Shown: positions 1 to 11,540, numbered from the stretch's first letter. The stretch: 64,000 nucleotides of DNA from Amblyomma americanum (GCF_052857255.1 NC_135500.1:45696772-45760771), one strand, 5' to 3'. The notes: a model not told the origin generated them from the sequence alone. Numbers and translations: made by a program.

Positions 1-338
1 TATGTGTACTGCCTGGGCATAATTTTCGGGGACAGTTCATTTTCTTGCGCGAAAACGTACTTGACAAGATGCCATAGGGCGCCGCATTCCGACACGTTAC
101 GTTACTGATCCTTTTTCAAATCGCTGTGTGTGTGTAGAATCTTCGTGTCCCGCGTAACTCTTCAAATGCACGAAGCCGGTACACTGAACGAGAGGGACGT
201 GTCTTCCCGCTTTGCAAACCATTACAGCGCTCCTCGGAGATGCGCTTTGCACCCACTCTAGCCTTCACCCCTTCCCGTGCCCCTAGATGATTTCATGAGT
301 GGGCTTAAGGACACCTTTGTTTGGGTGTGTCGTTATAG

Positions 339-538
339 GTGAAGCCGAAGTACAGGCCTCGACTGCAGACACCGTCTCCCTGTCATCGCCCAGGAACGAG
401 TGCCGCCATGTGGCCTCTGCGACGAAGTATGAGCTTGTCGTCGCTCCATACAAGCAAGGTGGGCGGTGCTTCATGTCCGCGTACGTCGTTCGTGACGTCG
501 GCGAGTCTTTGCAGTGGGAGAACCGGGACGAACAGTAG
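339..538 (+). CDS. Candidate terminal coding exon of a host gene
   Basis: I do not recognise the protein. A reading frame of 66 codons runs from a possible 3' splice site (AG at 337-338) to a TAG stop at 536-538. Its third codon positions are strongly G/C-rich (I counted most codons ending in G or C), unlike the AT-rich surroundings. The peptide has a normal composition, with pieces such as ATKYELVVAPYKQGGRCFMS and a hydrophilic C-terminus ENRDEQ. The only substitution between the two copies in this frame, near 442, is silent (GTC to GTT, both Val). The frame is open slightly further upstream, but no ATG start lies close by, which fits an internal or terminal exon whose earlier exons lie left of the window. 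The splice site lacks a strong pyrimidine tract, so this is a candidate only. Confidence 0.4.
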
Positions 539-1504
539 AGCTAAACCTGGATATAACCATTATTTTCTTTACCACAAAGGACGTTCTCTTCAAGTGGTAT
601 ATACGAATTGGGCAGTGTTACAGAAGTCGACAGAACATTTCGTCCGATCACCATGTCACAAATCTTAGCGAGGGAGTATTTTTGTGGCAGTGCTGCCCAG
701 GGCCCGAAGGCCAATATAAGTGCAGAAGGTGCTCCCCACTGTGCTGCAGGAAATTGAATACAGCAAATATTTTGGCGTGCCACTCCCGTTTCCGTGTTTG
801 TTAACGTGGGCTGCGACATCAAATGTAAGTGTACAGACCCGCTGCCAGTACCATGTGCTCGCACGAAATGACGGAGCTGCGAAAGCGTTACTGTTTAATT
901 AACGTAGGCGACGTGTGTACTGGTTTTCTGTACTGACACTCGGCGTCAGAAAGCGGAAATTGAAGCTGTAGACAGAAAAAATGCTCTATAAGTTGCCTGA
1001 ATCCCACGGGGCCATTTAGCCTCCTTTGGCTCGTCTCTAAGGCTCTGCCCGCCGTTATCGCTCCAAGAAGAAACCTTGTGAATGGCTCTTCTCGCATCTC
1101 CTTGTCGCTAATTTTTCTAGCGCCTCGATCTCAGCTATTCCAGCAGGGTTTGCTTAGAGGCTAGTTTGTTCATTTTTTGAAGGACTACTTTTTTGAGCAG
1201 CACATAAAGCGGACAAGACAGGCGTTAAAATTCACAACTGTATATTCAGAAAGAACGCGTATGCATATATACTGATAAGCCATTTGTCTTACCAGTATCT
1301 TATGTACGTGTCTCCAAGAAATAGTGTTTTCGTTTCAAGCACACTGAAGTACCGCTGATACACATATGAGCCTTAATTTTTTAGAAACATTGCTTCCAGT
1401 CCACACTTGTCCTCTTTATGTGTTGCACTAAAGCGTATTCCGCCTTAAAAATCAAAGTCAGCTCTTTCGAATTTGTAGTTTTCTATGGGTAGAGGCGTGG
1501 ATCG
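539..1504. other. No recognised feature
   Basis: This is mixed-composition sequence after the candidate exon. I see no convincing ORF, RNA gene or repeat family. It would serve as 3' UTR and flank if 339-538 is a terminal exon, but I could not pick a clear AATAAA polyadenylation signal close to the stop. Confidence 0.3.
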
Positions 1505-2029
1505 ATGTGTGCAGAGGTGTTCTTTGCTTTGTTGGGCATCCGTCATCAATGCACGTTGAATGGACACGGTTTTTCGGAATACAGAATGTGGACACATGCA
1601 TTGGTGCCTGAGATGTTATTGATCTGTACTTTGCTGTCAGTTTTTCGGGAGACAAATGTTGTTTATAATATAGTAGCAATTATTTCCATCGAGCGAAGCG
1701 CAGCCGTACAGCTGCAAATGAAAGATATGAAGCTTTCGAAATTTGTTATGTGTAGGACTTACCAATCTAATTTCTATGTGGACAAGGATTTCGACAGGAA
1801 CGGCCTGGCTCAAATTTTCCACTTGCTTCTGCTTCCTGGCAGCGCGCAACTGAGATTTGGGCGCCGATCCGCCCATAAACCCACCGAGTTGGGATTTGTG
1901 AAACTCATTCTTGATTCCAGGTGCAGGCTGCCCGACCCTGCAAGCTGCCCAGCCCTGCAGCTGTTGTCAGGAAGCCACTTGGGTCAAACCCTGCGGGTGT
2001 ATATTGAGCATACACGGGAAGGAAAATGA
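1505..2029 (+). CDS. Unrecognised 174-codon ORF, probably chance
   Basis: This open frame starts at a true ATG and ends at TGA. The peptide starts MCAEVFFALLGIRHQ and ends with a Pro/Leu-rich stretch. I recognise no domain, and codon use looks unselected (third positions are not G/C-biased, unlike 339-538). The two duplicate copies differ by an Ala/Thr replacement near 1869, so the one change seen in this frame is non-silent. The last ~150 bp are GC-rich and could belong to a repeat. I list it because it is one of the longer ATG-initiated frames not explained by a transposon, but chance is the simplest explanation. Confidence 0.12.
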   Translation: MCAEVFFALLGIRHQCTLNGHGFSEYRMWTHALVPEMLLICTLLSVFRETNVVYNIVAIISIERSAAVQLQMKDMKLSKFVMCRTYQSNFYVDKDFDRNGLAQIFHLLLLPGSAQLRFGRRSAHKPTELGFVKLILDSRCRLPDPASCPALQLLSGSHLGQTLRVYIEHTREGK

Positions 2030-2162
2030 GGGGCTCGTTATGCCATACATACAATGGATTCAACAGCCACCGAAACCAAGGCACATAGGGGAGTGTTTGT
2101 TTTTTACATTTGTCGTATTGATCAATTAGAGATTTGTAACGTAATTATTTTATTGCTTAACC

Positions 2163-2213
2163 TACGGCCTCTGAATGTCGCATCCGGTGCGCTCCCAACT
2201 GAGCTACCCCGAC
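2163..2213 (-). repeat. tRNA-like 5' half (SINE head or tRNA relic)
   Basis: Read on the minus strand the segment starts GTCGGGGTAGCTCAGTTGG, a good tRNA 5' half with an internal-promoter A box (TAGCTCAGTTGG). The expected B box is degraded: after about 50 nt the sequence runs into an AT-rich stretch with no GGTTCGA. It is therefore not a working tRNA gene, and more likely the head of a tRNA-derived SINE or a tRNA relic. Confidence 0.5.
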
Positions 2214-2264
2214 GGCTGTCCAATCTGCTTTTCGAGGTATTTAAGTTGTGCAGCTAAGTTACTT

Positions 2265-3195
2265 TGCGCATACTGAATAGTCAACTTTTTAACTATTACT
2301 GTTAGGCTCCTTAATTATTGTGAAGCGTGTAGCCCACTGTAAGTAATGTTCATACCGGTTTTCAGAATTTAGAATTTAGTATGCATACTTAGGTCAGTGC
2401 GTGCCTACATATGATGCCTTGTTCCAATGCTGTACCCGAAATGAGGTACTAAAAATGGTTGAATGTAGCGCTTCAAGGAGTGCCGTTCTGGTACTTTTTG
2501 TTCAGGAATATACATTTTTTTATCTAACTCTTTACAAAGTTTTTTTAAGATAGGCTTTTTCACTTAGTAGAGCACTTTTTTCTGCATAGCATTGTCAGCG
2601 TTGTAGTACATCAGGATGCCGCTAACAATACTAACTAGCAGGTTGGTTAACTTTTGCTTCAGAATAACGGCATGAGGGGCGAGTTGGTGCATGATAAAAT
2701 GAACGGCTGCGCAAATCAGGACACAGACAAGAAAGAGACACCACAGAGCGCATGTGGTGTCTCTTTCTTGTCTGTGTCCTGATTTGTGCAGCCGTTCATT
2801 TCATTTCTTCTTAACTTTTACTCCTAGGCTTAGCGCGTCGTAAATAATATCCATATCAGTTCTTACAATTTCGAAGACACGATTACCCACTGCGCTGCGA
2901 CCCAACAAATTGTTCCTACAGCGCAAAAATTCCATGCCCTTTCTTTAAGCTTACAGGCAAAGCAATCGCTGCACTCCACGTAACTCGTCGAAATAGCCCA
3001 AATTTGTTGGACCAAAGCGCCGAGAGTAACCGCGTCTTCAAAATTCTAAGACCTGATATCGGTATTACCTACGGTGGGCTACACGCCTCTGAATAATTAA
3101 GGAACTTAACATAATAGTTAAAAGTTGAATATTCAGTGTTAGTTAACGAACCTGCTAGTTAGCTGTATTCTGATGTACAGCACCGCTGACAATGC
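2265..3195. mobile_element. Two-level palindromic foldback repeat
   Basis: The left end (about 2265-2385, with TTAACTATTACTGTTAGGCT and a motif GTGTAGCCCACTGTAAGTAA) reappears inverted at about 3050-3135. The block ending at the left 'CTAGCAGGTTGGTTAAC' (about 2590-2660) reappears inverted at about 3140-3195. The right half (2840-3100) is itself a palindrome, because CCCAACAAATT...GTCGTAAATAATATCC pairs with its own inverted copy. A second, interrupted member lies at 46190-47990. No transposase is encoded, so it looks like a non-autonomous foldback or MITE-type element. The family name is unknown to me. Confidence 0.6.
2697..2802. repeat. Near-perfect hairpin with GCGC centre
   Basis: Two arms of about 48 nt (starting AATGAACGGCTGCGCAAATC and ending with its reverse complement) flank a short centre AGAGCGCAT. 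I see one mismatch in the arms. It sits in the middle of the foldback repeat, as if inserted there. Similar GCGC-centred hairpins lie at 33105-33222 and 45453-45614. Confidence 0.85.
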
Positions 3196-3210
3196 TGAGC
3201 CGTGGTATTA

Positions 3211-4750
3211 CAGTCGAACCTGGATATATAAGTCGAAGGGAATCACAAAATAGTTCGGTATATCGGTAATTCTAATATAGACATGGTAAAAGATGGCGAC
3301 ATGGCAATAAGTAGCGATTGTCCGTGTCCTGAGTGTTTTCCTTTCATTGTGCTCTTCTTTCTTTTCGTCGTGCAGTTATGTGGAAGCTTAGTAACCAACT
3401 TGCCCGAAAGCTCATATTACTAAAGCATGAGATAAGTTTATCTGCAACCTAGCAGCGAGAATATACTGCACTCACGCTAGTGGCACATCCCTTGCAGCGA
3501 CGTGCTTTTCGCCGCTGTGTTGGGAGTGCAACTTTCGCTGGGTAATGCTCGGACTAACCTGCTGCACATCAAAGCTGCTTCGTTTGGTGCTTTGGAACCA
3601 CCCACTGATTATCATAAGATGTCTAATACTGTTACATGTAAACTATAAACAGAATAATCGAACATTAAAATTAGGGTATAGTTGTGGTCCGCTTTAGCAG
3701 TGATGGCAGCCATGCGAGGGCCGCCGCTAGGCTTTAAATATCTTGGTTTCACCGCAAAACACCGATGCAGCGTGAAAAAAATTCGCTGGTGGTCTAGCAT
3801 TGCTAAGCACGAATTACGTGCCAAAGCACATTATTTTAACATGCACGCCACCTCCACGCATCTCAAAGTGCGATTGAGGTACGGGTAAAGCAAAGGAGCA
3901 CAACTTTTCATTGTAAATGCCAACTTACCCATTGAATGCCGGCGACCTATTACTGCCGCGTTCCTACTACAACGTTGTCCACGCCAACGCATGCAGCGCA
4001 CATCTGTATGCTTCTACAGTCACGTAGCTCAAAGCGCGAATTATGTGTCCACCGACCCAAGGAGCCTGCTATGCAGGTTTGCTTTCATTTCATGACTCTC
4101 ACAGAGGATTCACGTCCACCTGCGGATTTTTGCGGGACAGTGCTAACAGTGCTTTTTGCGCATGGGTGGAAGTTAATGAAAACCACGAAGCTCAATATAC
4201 ACAGCGCGAAAGTGTTGCAGTTAAGCACAAGGCATGATCTGTTATGGCGATAGCATAGTGGTTTGGTGCACTGGCCAGCGAAACTCATCTTCTGGCTCCG
4301 ATGCGGGTTAAAAAACCAGTTGCGGCATTATTTATTTTATTTCTGCAAGCACCTGAAAGGCATTAGAAAGGTATCGGCTCTTTCGGGATTCGGAGTGAAG
4401 TTTTCGCGCTATATTGAGTTCAAGAGACCGAAGTCCGCCCTCGAGCACGCACCAAGTTGACCATGCCACTTTGTTTCAAAGCGCTAGACCTGCCAGCAGG
4501 TACCCAAGTTCACGCCGCGAACTAGTCTCCGCACACGCAGAGTGAGTGAAGAGCGTCATTGGTAGAAGTGCCTTTCTCAGGGGGCGCACCGCTCAGTTTG
4601 ATAAATCGAACGGCCGGCGAAATGGCAATGCGATATACAGCGCGACTTTTTTATACTTTTACTCCCAGTTTTCCAGGGGATAATCTCTGCGTTCGATATA
4701 GCGGATAATTCGAAATATCCGGGTTCTATATACCCGGGAAATGGGTACTG
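3211..4750. mobile_element. pogo/Tigger-like non-autonomous DNA transposon
   Basis: The left end reads TA|CAGTCGAACCTGGATATATA. The right end, read inverted, starts TA|CAGTACCC and 18 nt further in has AGAACCCGGATATTTCGAATT, which matches the left terminus. Both ends are flanked by TA, the target duplication of the Tc1/mariner/pogo superfamily, and 'CAGT-GAACC-GATAT-CGAA' is the usual pogo/Tigger terminus. The 1.54-kb interior has no transposase frame. Part of the interior (about 4150-4490) is homologous to 15105-15415. The extra 18 nt at the right end is odd and keeps the call moderate. Confidence 0.55.
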
Positions 4751-4904
4751 TATGCTACTCAGTTACTTAAGTCAAAGCCTGGAAGTTGTTCTTGTGTCGA
4801 CGATAGTGTGAACTACATCTCCGTGGCATCCATCCTGTAAAGCTGAACTAAAATAGGGCACATTTAAGGCCTACAGAATTAACCAATGCTAAATATCGTG
4901 TTCA

Positions 4905-5275
4905 CCAAACTGCAAAAACACCCATGCGTATTTGATGTGTAACATTTGTGGACAAAAAGTTTGAATATTGGAAGATTTTAAGGTACTGTTATGGAACGTT
5001 TGAGTGCAGTGGACCATTGCTTCGATGTGTAGCAAAATCTTTCTTTAAAAAATTTTCCATTAATCGCATGGAGTAGTTTAAACTGCCTTACAGAACCAAT
5101 AGGGAAGGCTTTTGAGGATGGAAAAAAAACGTGCATAGCAAAAAATGCAAGCCTGTGGATGGGAAAGATGTGGATATATTTTTATAGTGAAATGTCCCAC
5201 TATATGGAAACATTGCGTTTACAAACTCTTCCCCGCTCAAGAATTGTTTTGTTCAGAATTATTGAGTATAAAAAA
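4905..5275. repeat. Old dispersed repeat, related to 45800-46170
   Basis: Aligned by eye with 45800-46170: shared landmarks in the same order include an ATT..TCGCAT.GA.TAGTT block, an AAGCTTTTGA.GAT block followed by A-runs, and a GTCCAGAATT.TTG.GTAT end. Similarity is patchy, so the copies are old. There is no coding potential. Confidence 0.4.
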
Positions 5276-5346
5276 AATGAATGAAGCAGGCCAAGCACCT
5301 GATGCTTCTATGGATATCATACACCGCGATGATGATTCGGTGCCTG

Positions 5347-5421
5347 AAAAGGAAGCTCTATAAGACCTCGAAAGAGTGTAGGCACATTGTGAGTACAGGC
5401 GGCCTAACCAGCTCAGTCGAA
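5347..5421 (+). repeat. Short direct repeat, unit 1
   Basis: It matches 6350-6425 with the shared phrases AAGACCTC.AAAGAGTGT, GGCACA..G.GAGTACA and AGCTCAGT. The spacing between units is about 1 kb. The function is unknown. Confidence 0.65.
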
Positions 5422-6120
5422 TACCTGTCCATTCTTTTGTATTACTGCAAGCGTACAACTTTACGATTGTCTTACAGTTAAGACACACACAGATTCTGGA
5501 CAAGCGGTTTTTTCATCACGAAGTTGTTTATGAACACAATTTTTAAATCGTAAGGCACAGCAGTCTCATCCCTTTCTCGGGACGCTTGTAGTCTTCTGTT
5601 TACTGTCAAAAACGCATCCCGTTTGTTTTCTGTGCCATTCTTAACTACTGCGTCCAGGAGAAGGCCAAACTTTAAAAGCAAGATTTTTCAGCGCATCGGA
5701 AAATGAGATCTTCGCCGCCAGTACGTTCATGGCAGCACCTTACAGTACTGCACTGTTGCCTCACAAGCAAATATGATGTCCAAGAAAGCTGGACTCGAGT
5801 ATGCATGCATGTGTAGGCTTGGAGCCTCGAACACAATTGCTTCTTGTTTTATCCGGAAGTCCTTGTCATGAATTGAGATAGAGAGCGCACTTTTTTTCGA
5901 AGCAACGGACAGCCGGATACTTTTCACTGGTTCCGCTCTCCAGGAAGCTTCGCAACGCTCACTTGTGCGCAGCTTAGCACTTGAATATCCCTTGAAGTTC
6001 GCTTTCTCAAGCCCCTTGTTCCCTCCGGGGAAAGACAAGCGTTTCTGTCACTCACAACAGGACCCTGACAACGATGGCGCGAGAGCAAGTTCGTACATGG
6101 GCGCCTTTGCGTTTCGGCTG

Positions 6121-6152
6121 CATCGAAACACAGCCGGCGCTGTGTTTCGATG
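6121..6152. repeat. Perfect 13-bp inverted repeat
   Basis: CATCGAAACACAG and its exact reverse complement flank a six-base loop (CCGGCG). It is in a GC-rich patch, and the copy at 61047-61078 is identical. No rho-independent or histone-type 3' context is evident. Confidence 0.7.
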
Positions 6153-6349
6153 GAGGCCTCGGCGTCCACTTTAATTGCGGACGGCCCATCATCTCTGCTG
6201 CCTACCGTTGGTAGCAGTGTGGACTTTGCAAGTCACTGTGCTTCCAGCTTGAATGCCCCCTTTGGAGGTGCAGGGGTCATCTAGTTTCTCCGAAACAGAT
6301 GACATGTGACTACGACGGGGGCTACTCCACAATGGTGAGTCGGCGCCTC

Positions 6350-6425
6350 AAAAGCAAGCTCTGCAAGACCTCTAAAGAGTGTGGGCACAGTGCGAGTACA
6401 AGCGACCTAACGAGCTCAGTTCAAA
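6350..6425 (+). repeat. Short direct repeat, unit 2
   Basis: This is the second unit of the 75-bp repeat at 5347-5421. It lies directly beside the 3' tail of a minus-strand LINE. Confidence 0.65.
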
Positions 6426-6453
6426 CATGAAAAGAGGTAACGAGGCCAGTGGG

Positions 6454-6925
6454 ATTGATTGATTGATTACAAACGTCTTTATTTCTTCAATGTTCTCCGA
6501 ACATGTGGGTGGACCGCCTAGTCCGGTAGTCCACTGGCTGCTGCTGCTGCGCTGGCCCTCCCCACCAGCCAGTGCTGACGGTCAGGATCATCGCTGAGCA
6601 GAATAGCCTCCCACTGCTCCTCCGAGGGGTTGGGAATGGGGTCAACTAAGGGATTATATTGGCATGCCCACACCATATGGTAGAGGTTAGCTACCGCTCC
6701 ACAATGTGGACACTGTGGAGAGTATAGTGTAGGGTACCACTGGTGTAATTTAGCTGGTGTTGGGTAGGTGTTGGTTTGTAGTCTCCTAAGGGTGTTCTCT
6801 TCTAACTTGTTGAGGGATTTGTGTGGTGTTGGGTACTCCTTTCTGGCTGTTCTGTATGGCGCAAGATTGTCAGCATACACTGCTAAGCCTATTAGGTCGC
6901 GTGGGAGTATACAACCTCTCACTTA
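6454..6925 (-). mobile_element. 3' end of a non-LTR retrotransposon
   Basis: On the minus strand a 134-codon frame (6518-6922) encodes the C-terminal end of a LINE ORF2: a segment TPHKSLNKLEENTLRRLQTN, then a zinc-finger-like CPHCGAVANLYHMVWAC typical of the region after RNase H in tick I/R1-like elements. It is followed by an AATAAA signal (inverted at 6478-6483) and an (AATC)n-type tail at 6454-6468. The copy is 5'-truncated at about 6925, where a plus-strand LINE begins. The frame is intact but only a fragment, so there is no function on its own. Confidence 0.85.
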
Positions 6926-6945
6926 TACAATTTGGTCCATGCCTG

Positions 6946-7887
6946 TCGAAGATAACGATATCAATTCCATCAATAGGCCGGCTCTCACTATTGCACTTGA
7001 AGGCTGGTTGCGGGTCAAGTCAAGAAACTGCGTTCGTTCTTTGCTAGTGAACTTAACACTACTACGGGTGTGATTTCCGATGTAGACATCGAGATAAACG
7101 ATATGGACTTGATGAACATTTATATTGCTCTGTTCGAATCACTGACATACACCGGTTTAGGCAATCTAGGTGTTTAAAACTAGTGTTTGAAGGAACCAGG
7201 TTACCATCGCACGTGAGGTGGGATTTTTTAGGCATCCAGTGTACGCTTATGTACCCCACCCTCTGCAGTGCCCAAAATGCCAGAAGCTGGTATACGTGAG
7301 CGCTGCATGCACGAGCAAGAAAATGTGCCTTTGTTGTGGTGGAGGCCACGACGGACTTGTATGCACAGTTGAAGTGCGGAAATGTGCAAACTGCAAAGCA
7401 CCTCACAAGGCAACCTCTAGGGAGTCTCTGAAAGTAAAGACAGATGAGCATTTTAAAGAAAACAGTGAAAAACCACTCTTCTCATAGAGAAGAAGAAAAT
7501 GTGGTTCTCTGATCGAGAAGGCGCAAGCGGAACCGGCAGAAGAGCTGTAATACAGCACAAAAAGCCAAAACGCCTCAGCAAGAACAAGGCCACTCTGCTG
7601 CGAAGAAGCCATCGGCTCCACCTGCTCAAGTGCCAAATATTCCGACTCCTCAGGATGATTTTGCATCATGGCCGCCTCTACCAACGCGCACTCTAATCTG
7701 TGAAGTGCGTCCGCCAAGGCGTGCGCCGGTTCTGTCTGCCGAAAATGAACGAATCAGGATTATACTTAAACAACTGATAGGCACCTTACGAATAATCATT
7801 GCTGGTGTGCACATGCTCGTTGCTAGGGCTGCTGTTCAAATTTTAGACGCTGTTGAGCCGTTCCTTGCGACTAGAAGAAAGCAGTAG
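6946..7887 (+). pseudogene. LINE ORF1 (gag-like) pseudogene
   Basis: ORF1 of these elements is an RNA-binding, nucleocapsid-like protein. Visible in order: a region reading GVISDVDIEINDMDL (about 7069-7115), then three zinc-knuckle remnants at about 7269-7420: CPKCQKLVYVSAAC with Tyr where His is expected, CLCCGGGHDGLVC intact, and CANCKAPHKATSRE lacking its last Cys. A C-terminal stretch with FASWPPLPTRTL follows (7630-7887). At least two frame changes and a stop near 7486 break it. The order and the knuckles make the identification secure; it cannot be functional. Confidence 0.8.
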
Positions 7888-7929
7888 AAGACATAATAGA
7901 AGACCACATTCATAGCTCTGCTGGCGTAA

Positions 7930-10900
7930 CCACCATCTGTACGGGATGGAATTTCTCGATCTGCAGTATTTCAATAGAATATTTGAGGTCTGCGAAGTGG
8001 CTTAGATGAAATCAGGCAGAGAATATTGCATGATATTCCAGGATACTCCAGTACCGGTTTCCGGCTCTTGTAACATGTGAGGCGACTGTCGCCTCTCATT
8101 TTCGCCTGTCCGGATATGAGCAGTTTCTATCTAAAGCGTGTGGACATCCAAGCAAGGGGCACTACGCATTCACCGCGACTTAACTTACTTTCAATATGCA
8201 GTTCCTGCTAGCAGCAGGAACGAGTATATCACTTTACCTACTTGAATGGGCCCACAACCTGTATTATCGGTGACTACATCCCATCCAGGAGGACATTTGA
8301 CGTAACGACCATAGTCACTTCTAGATAGCACTTTGCAACCCCATACTGTATGTAGTCTGAGATTTCGGTGCGCATCACTATATCTGGGTAAGCTCTCTAA
8401 CGAACGCTCGTGGTCTGGAATTGCCACATTCTTGGGTAAAGCAGGCCTTGTTCTCAATGACGGGACGCAGGCCCTTTTGCGCGCAACTGCTTACAGTAGC
8501 TATCTGGACCTAGCATTGGTATCGCGGCGTCTCTCATCATCCTCAACTTGATGTGCTGATGTCGGAACGCACGGCAGTGACCACAGACCAACATATGTGC
8601 GGCTTCTCTGGATTGACTGTCTTCCATGTGCCAAGAACGCTGTACTGACGAATATTTTTCGTAGCGTTTTAGAAGCGAACTGTAAGTTCCTCACTACCCC
8701 AGCGGATGTGAAGCAATGCATGATTACGGCTATGCAAGTCATCGCGTAGGATCTCGGCACAATATTTTGCAACGCCAGTAGTTGTGCTCTGTTGGCAGCT
8801 GTGTGCGATTGGGCGACGTGCGGAAAGAAAATACCGCCTGATGAAAACGTCTCGGATCTCCGGGCTTGTCAGCGTGCACAGAGGCAAGTAGAGTGTTTTT
8901 TGGAGAAACTCGGTAGACAGCGGTGGCGCTCATTTTGCAGCAGGCTGGATCCCCGGAAGCCACTCTCAAGAATTAGGCGGCATCCGAGCACTGCAGTCCC
9001 TTCCCCAGCAGCAGCATCTTTTCCGCGCGTTGGCAGTTTTTCAGCGCCGGATGGATCTTGAAGTTGCCGAGGATTTCTGCTCTTTTATTTCTGGAAGCAC
9101 TACTCTAGTTCTGCAGTCTCGGTGTGCTCCTCCTGCCGTGGATGATTGTCTAGACATGCCATTCACGTTGCACGAACGCAACGCCGCGCATTATGATGGT
9201 AAACAATCTTATTCCTTACGGCCCGATGAAATCTCCTACAGTATGCTTCATCATGTGAGACCAAGAGCAGATGCCTTCAAACATAGTTTAGCCATGCTTG
9301 GGTGGCTGGCGTTTTCCACACGAATGAAAAAAAAGCCGCATTGTGGCTTCGCTCAAACCAGGAAAATCGCCAAATGATACGACATCCTACGGACCTGTGG
9401 CACTAAGTTGCATTGTCAAAAAATGGAGCGCACGATTTGATCACGTCTCAAATGGTTTCTTATAAAATGCAGCTTATACCCAGACGCAGTGAGAGCATTT
9501 TGCAAAGGTCGCTCTGCTATCGACAGCAGTTTATCCGGTGTCGATGGGTGAGCACAAGAAACGCAGCCACAGGATGACCGCTAGTCGGTTCCTCAAAATT
9601 CAGGGCGCATTCTACACTGTTCAGCACTATGAAACCTGAGATGCCCTCGAGAAATGCGAAATTGGCGCGGTTTACAAGTTATTGCAGGAACCGAGCAGTC
9701 TGCTTGGTGACTGGTGAATGCGATACGGCAGATCATCCTGTCAAGCGTGGTGACCATTAGGGAGAAGTGCTTAGTCCAACATAATTTAATCTCGTGCTAA
9801 GCTACCTATTCAAAGAACAACCAAACACAGTTTCGGTACCCGCGTACTCAGACGACACCTGCATATGGGAATCAAGTGGTAAACTTCCCCATTTCCAAGC
9901 GAGGTTGCAGCGCTCAGTGTGCATTGTGTCTGCGTGCTTGGGTAGTCAGGGGCTTTAACTGTCGCCAACAAAAAGCGTAATTTTAGCTTTTACACGAAAG
10001 TTGATGGCGCGGTAACCTGTCGCAATTGACGGTTAATTCACTCCACACGCGACACACTTTAAATTGTTAGATGTCATTATGGACATCGACCTGCGCTGGA
10101 CGAAGCACGTCTTTTTGTTCTGAAAAAAACTGGGCCGTTTTACAAGCATTGTAAGGTTTATAGCTGGCTGATACTGGGGTCCATCTGAGTGATCTTTTCT
10201 TCACCTGTACCATGTGCTGGTGGTCGGTTATCTGAGATACTGTATGCCGATTCTTTGGGGGCGAAGACTAACTGCCCTGTGAATACTAGAAATCGTTCAG
10301 TCTCGCGCTTAAAACGCTTGCTTGGGTTTACCCTGGAAGGCTTCGACACGCGGCACATTATAAATTGGCTGCGCCTGCCCAAGCATAAAACAATACGCAT
10401 GGCAACCGAATTGGCAGGCATGCGATAGGCCATGAACTATATATTGCTCAGCAAACCGCAAATCACTGGACTATAATCTGAGACTCAAGACTCGTATTGC
10501 AGATCATAAAACCATACATAAAATCAAGCAAATACGACCAGCTAATCGGGCAAATTTACTTTTGCTAGCTGGGACGTTCCAGCACGGCCGCACCATCAGG
10601 CTTCGGTGGGAACCCAGCCTTTTCGGCATAGCGGGAAATAAAAGTGCTGATGTGGAAACTGAGCTGGCTCATGTTGATCGGGCTTCAATCGAAGTACCTT
10701 TCTCGATAAGTCACGTAGGAGCCTTACTGGCTCATTCATTGTAGGCTGTCATGCAATTGCGCAGAAACGATGTGAGCCACCCGCAGGACTGCATATCTCC
10801 GCTTGATGGTAGTTCGCGACTTCACCTACCATCGGATGTTATGCTACGTCAAGGAATTCTATTGTATCGGCTGCGGCTTAGTGTTGCGCACACCAAAAGT

Positions 10901-11110
10901 TTTCACATCGGAGTTAAAGATAGCCCGAATCGCTTGAACTGCAACAATCCAGAGACAATTCATTATATTATCTGCGAGTGCCCTCAGTACACTGATGCGA
11001 GGAGGGCCTTGAAGAAAACTCTCAGTCGCCCTCTTTCTGAGGAAACTACCCACGACGTCAGCGCAAAACTGACTGCTGTTGTGCGATGCATGCAGTTTTC
11101 TGGATTTTAT
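7930..11110 (+). pseudogene. LINE ORF2 (endonuclease-RT-RNase H) pseudogene
   Basis: ORF2 would nick target DNA and prime reverse transcription on it. I see an APE-type endonuclease remnant (about 8430-8560, with LLRATAYSSYLDLALVSRRL), a linker with GRQRWRSFCSRLDPRKPLSRI (8900-8960, shown partly), the start of the reverse transcriptase (9140-9370), the catalytic box read as AYSDDTCIW at 9842-9868 (Ser where Ala is usual), and RNase H with GIAGNKSADVE near 10630. The tail contains CNNPETIHYIICECP, a Cys/His motif. The protein is split across all three frames by many stops and frameshifts. Residues beyond 11110 in the 10751-11332 frame are read-through of 3' UTR. Confidence 0.8.
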
Positions 11111-11540
11111 GTGGAACAGACCCAGATTTCCGTCTATGACACTTGCATGTGCTGTTCTGTGCGCGTCTACACGGCGTGCAGTGCGGACTACACATGCGCA
11201 TACGCCTTTACGCCAGAATATGAGAGAGTACAGAGCTCTTCTCCGCAACCGTGCCCGCCGTGCGTGTGCAAGACGTATGCTGCATGTGGAAGAGGCCTGC
11301 TGCATGTGGTACACATCGTCTACACGACATGATTGCCACACTTTATATTCGTGGTCTCCTCTGTACCCAGACCACCCCAAGCAATTCATTGTTTTATGGT
11401 ACCGTCACTCTTCATTCGCACCCCAACTAACCTTTTACTTTCCCTTGTGCCCTTACCCGGTGGGGAGGAGTACGTCCGGGTCACCTAACCACCGGCCGAG
11501 CTCTCCACTTTTTCGTTCATTGAATTTCTCTCGCTCTAAA

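Larger units (their letters stand above)
1..9074. repeat. First copy of a 54.9-kb-period duplication
   Basis: Every base of this segment can be placed at +54,926 in the right end of the window. The offset never changes, so there is no insertion or deletion over 9,074 bp. By eye I find at least 12 substitutions (near 442, 715, 1869, 2340, 2429, 5461, 5767, 6188, 6925, 7061, 8119 and 8397), which is about 99.87% identity. The left limit of the repeat cannot be seen because it may run off the window start. The right copy runs off the window end. Confidence 0.97.
6930..11540 (+). mobile_element. Decayed full-length-like I/R1-type LINE
   Basis: The parts occur in the order expected for an I-superfamily non-LTR element: ORF1 with zinc knuckles (to about 7888), ORF2 endonuclease (about 7930-8600), reverse transcriptase (about 9000-10020), RNase H (about 10560-10745), a C-terminal Cys/His motif (about 10940-10990), then a pyrimidine-rich 3' region to about 11540 that ends in CTTTTTCG/TCTCTCGC-like sequence common at the end of these elements. 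Stops and frameshifts are everywhere, so it is an old dead copy. Confidence 0.85.

Noticed and set aside
2163..2213. Functional tRNA gene
   Set aside because: Only the 5' half and the A box are present; no B box and no acceptor-stem 3' strand could be found.
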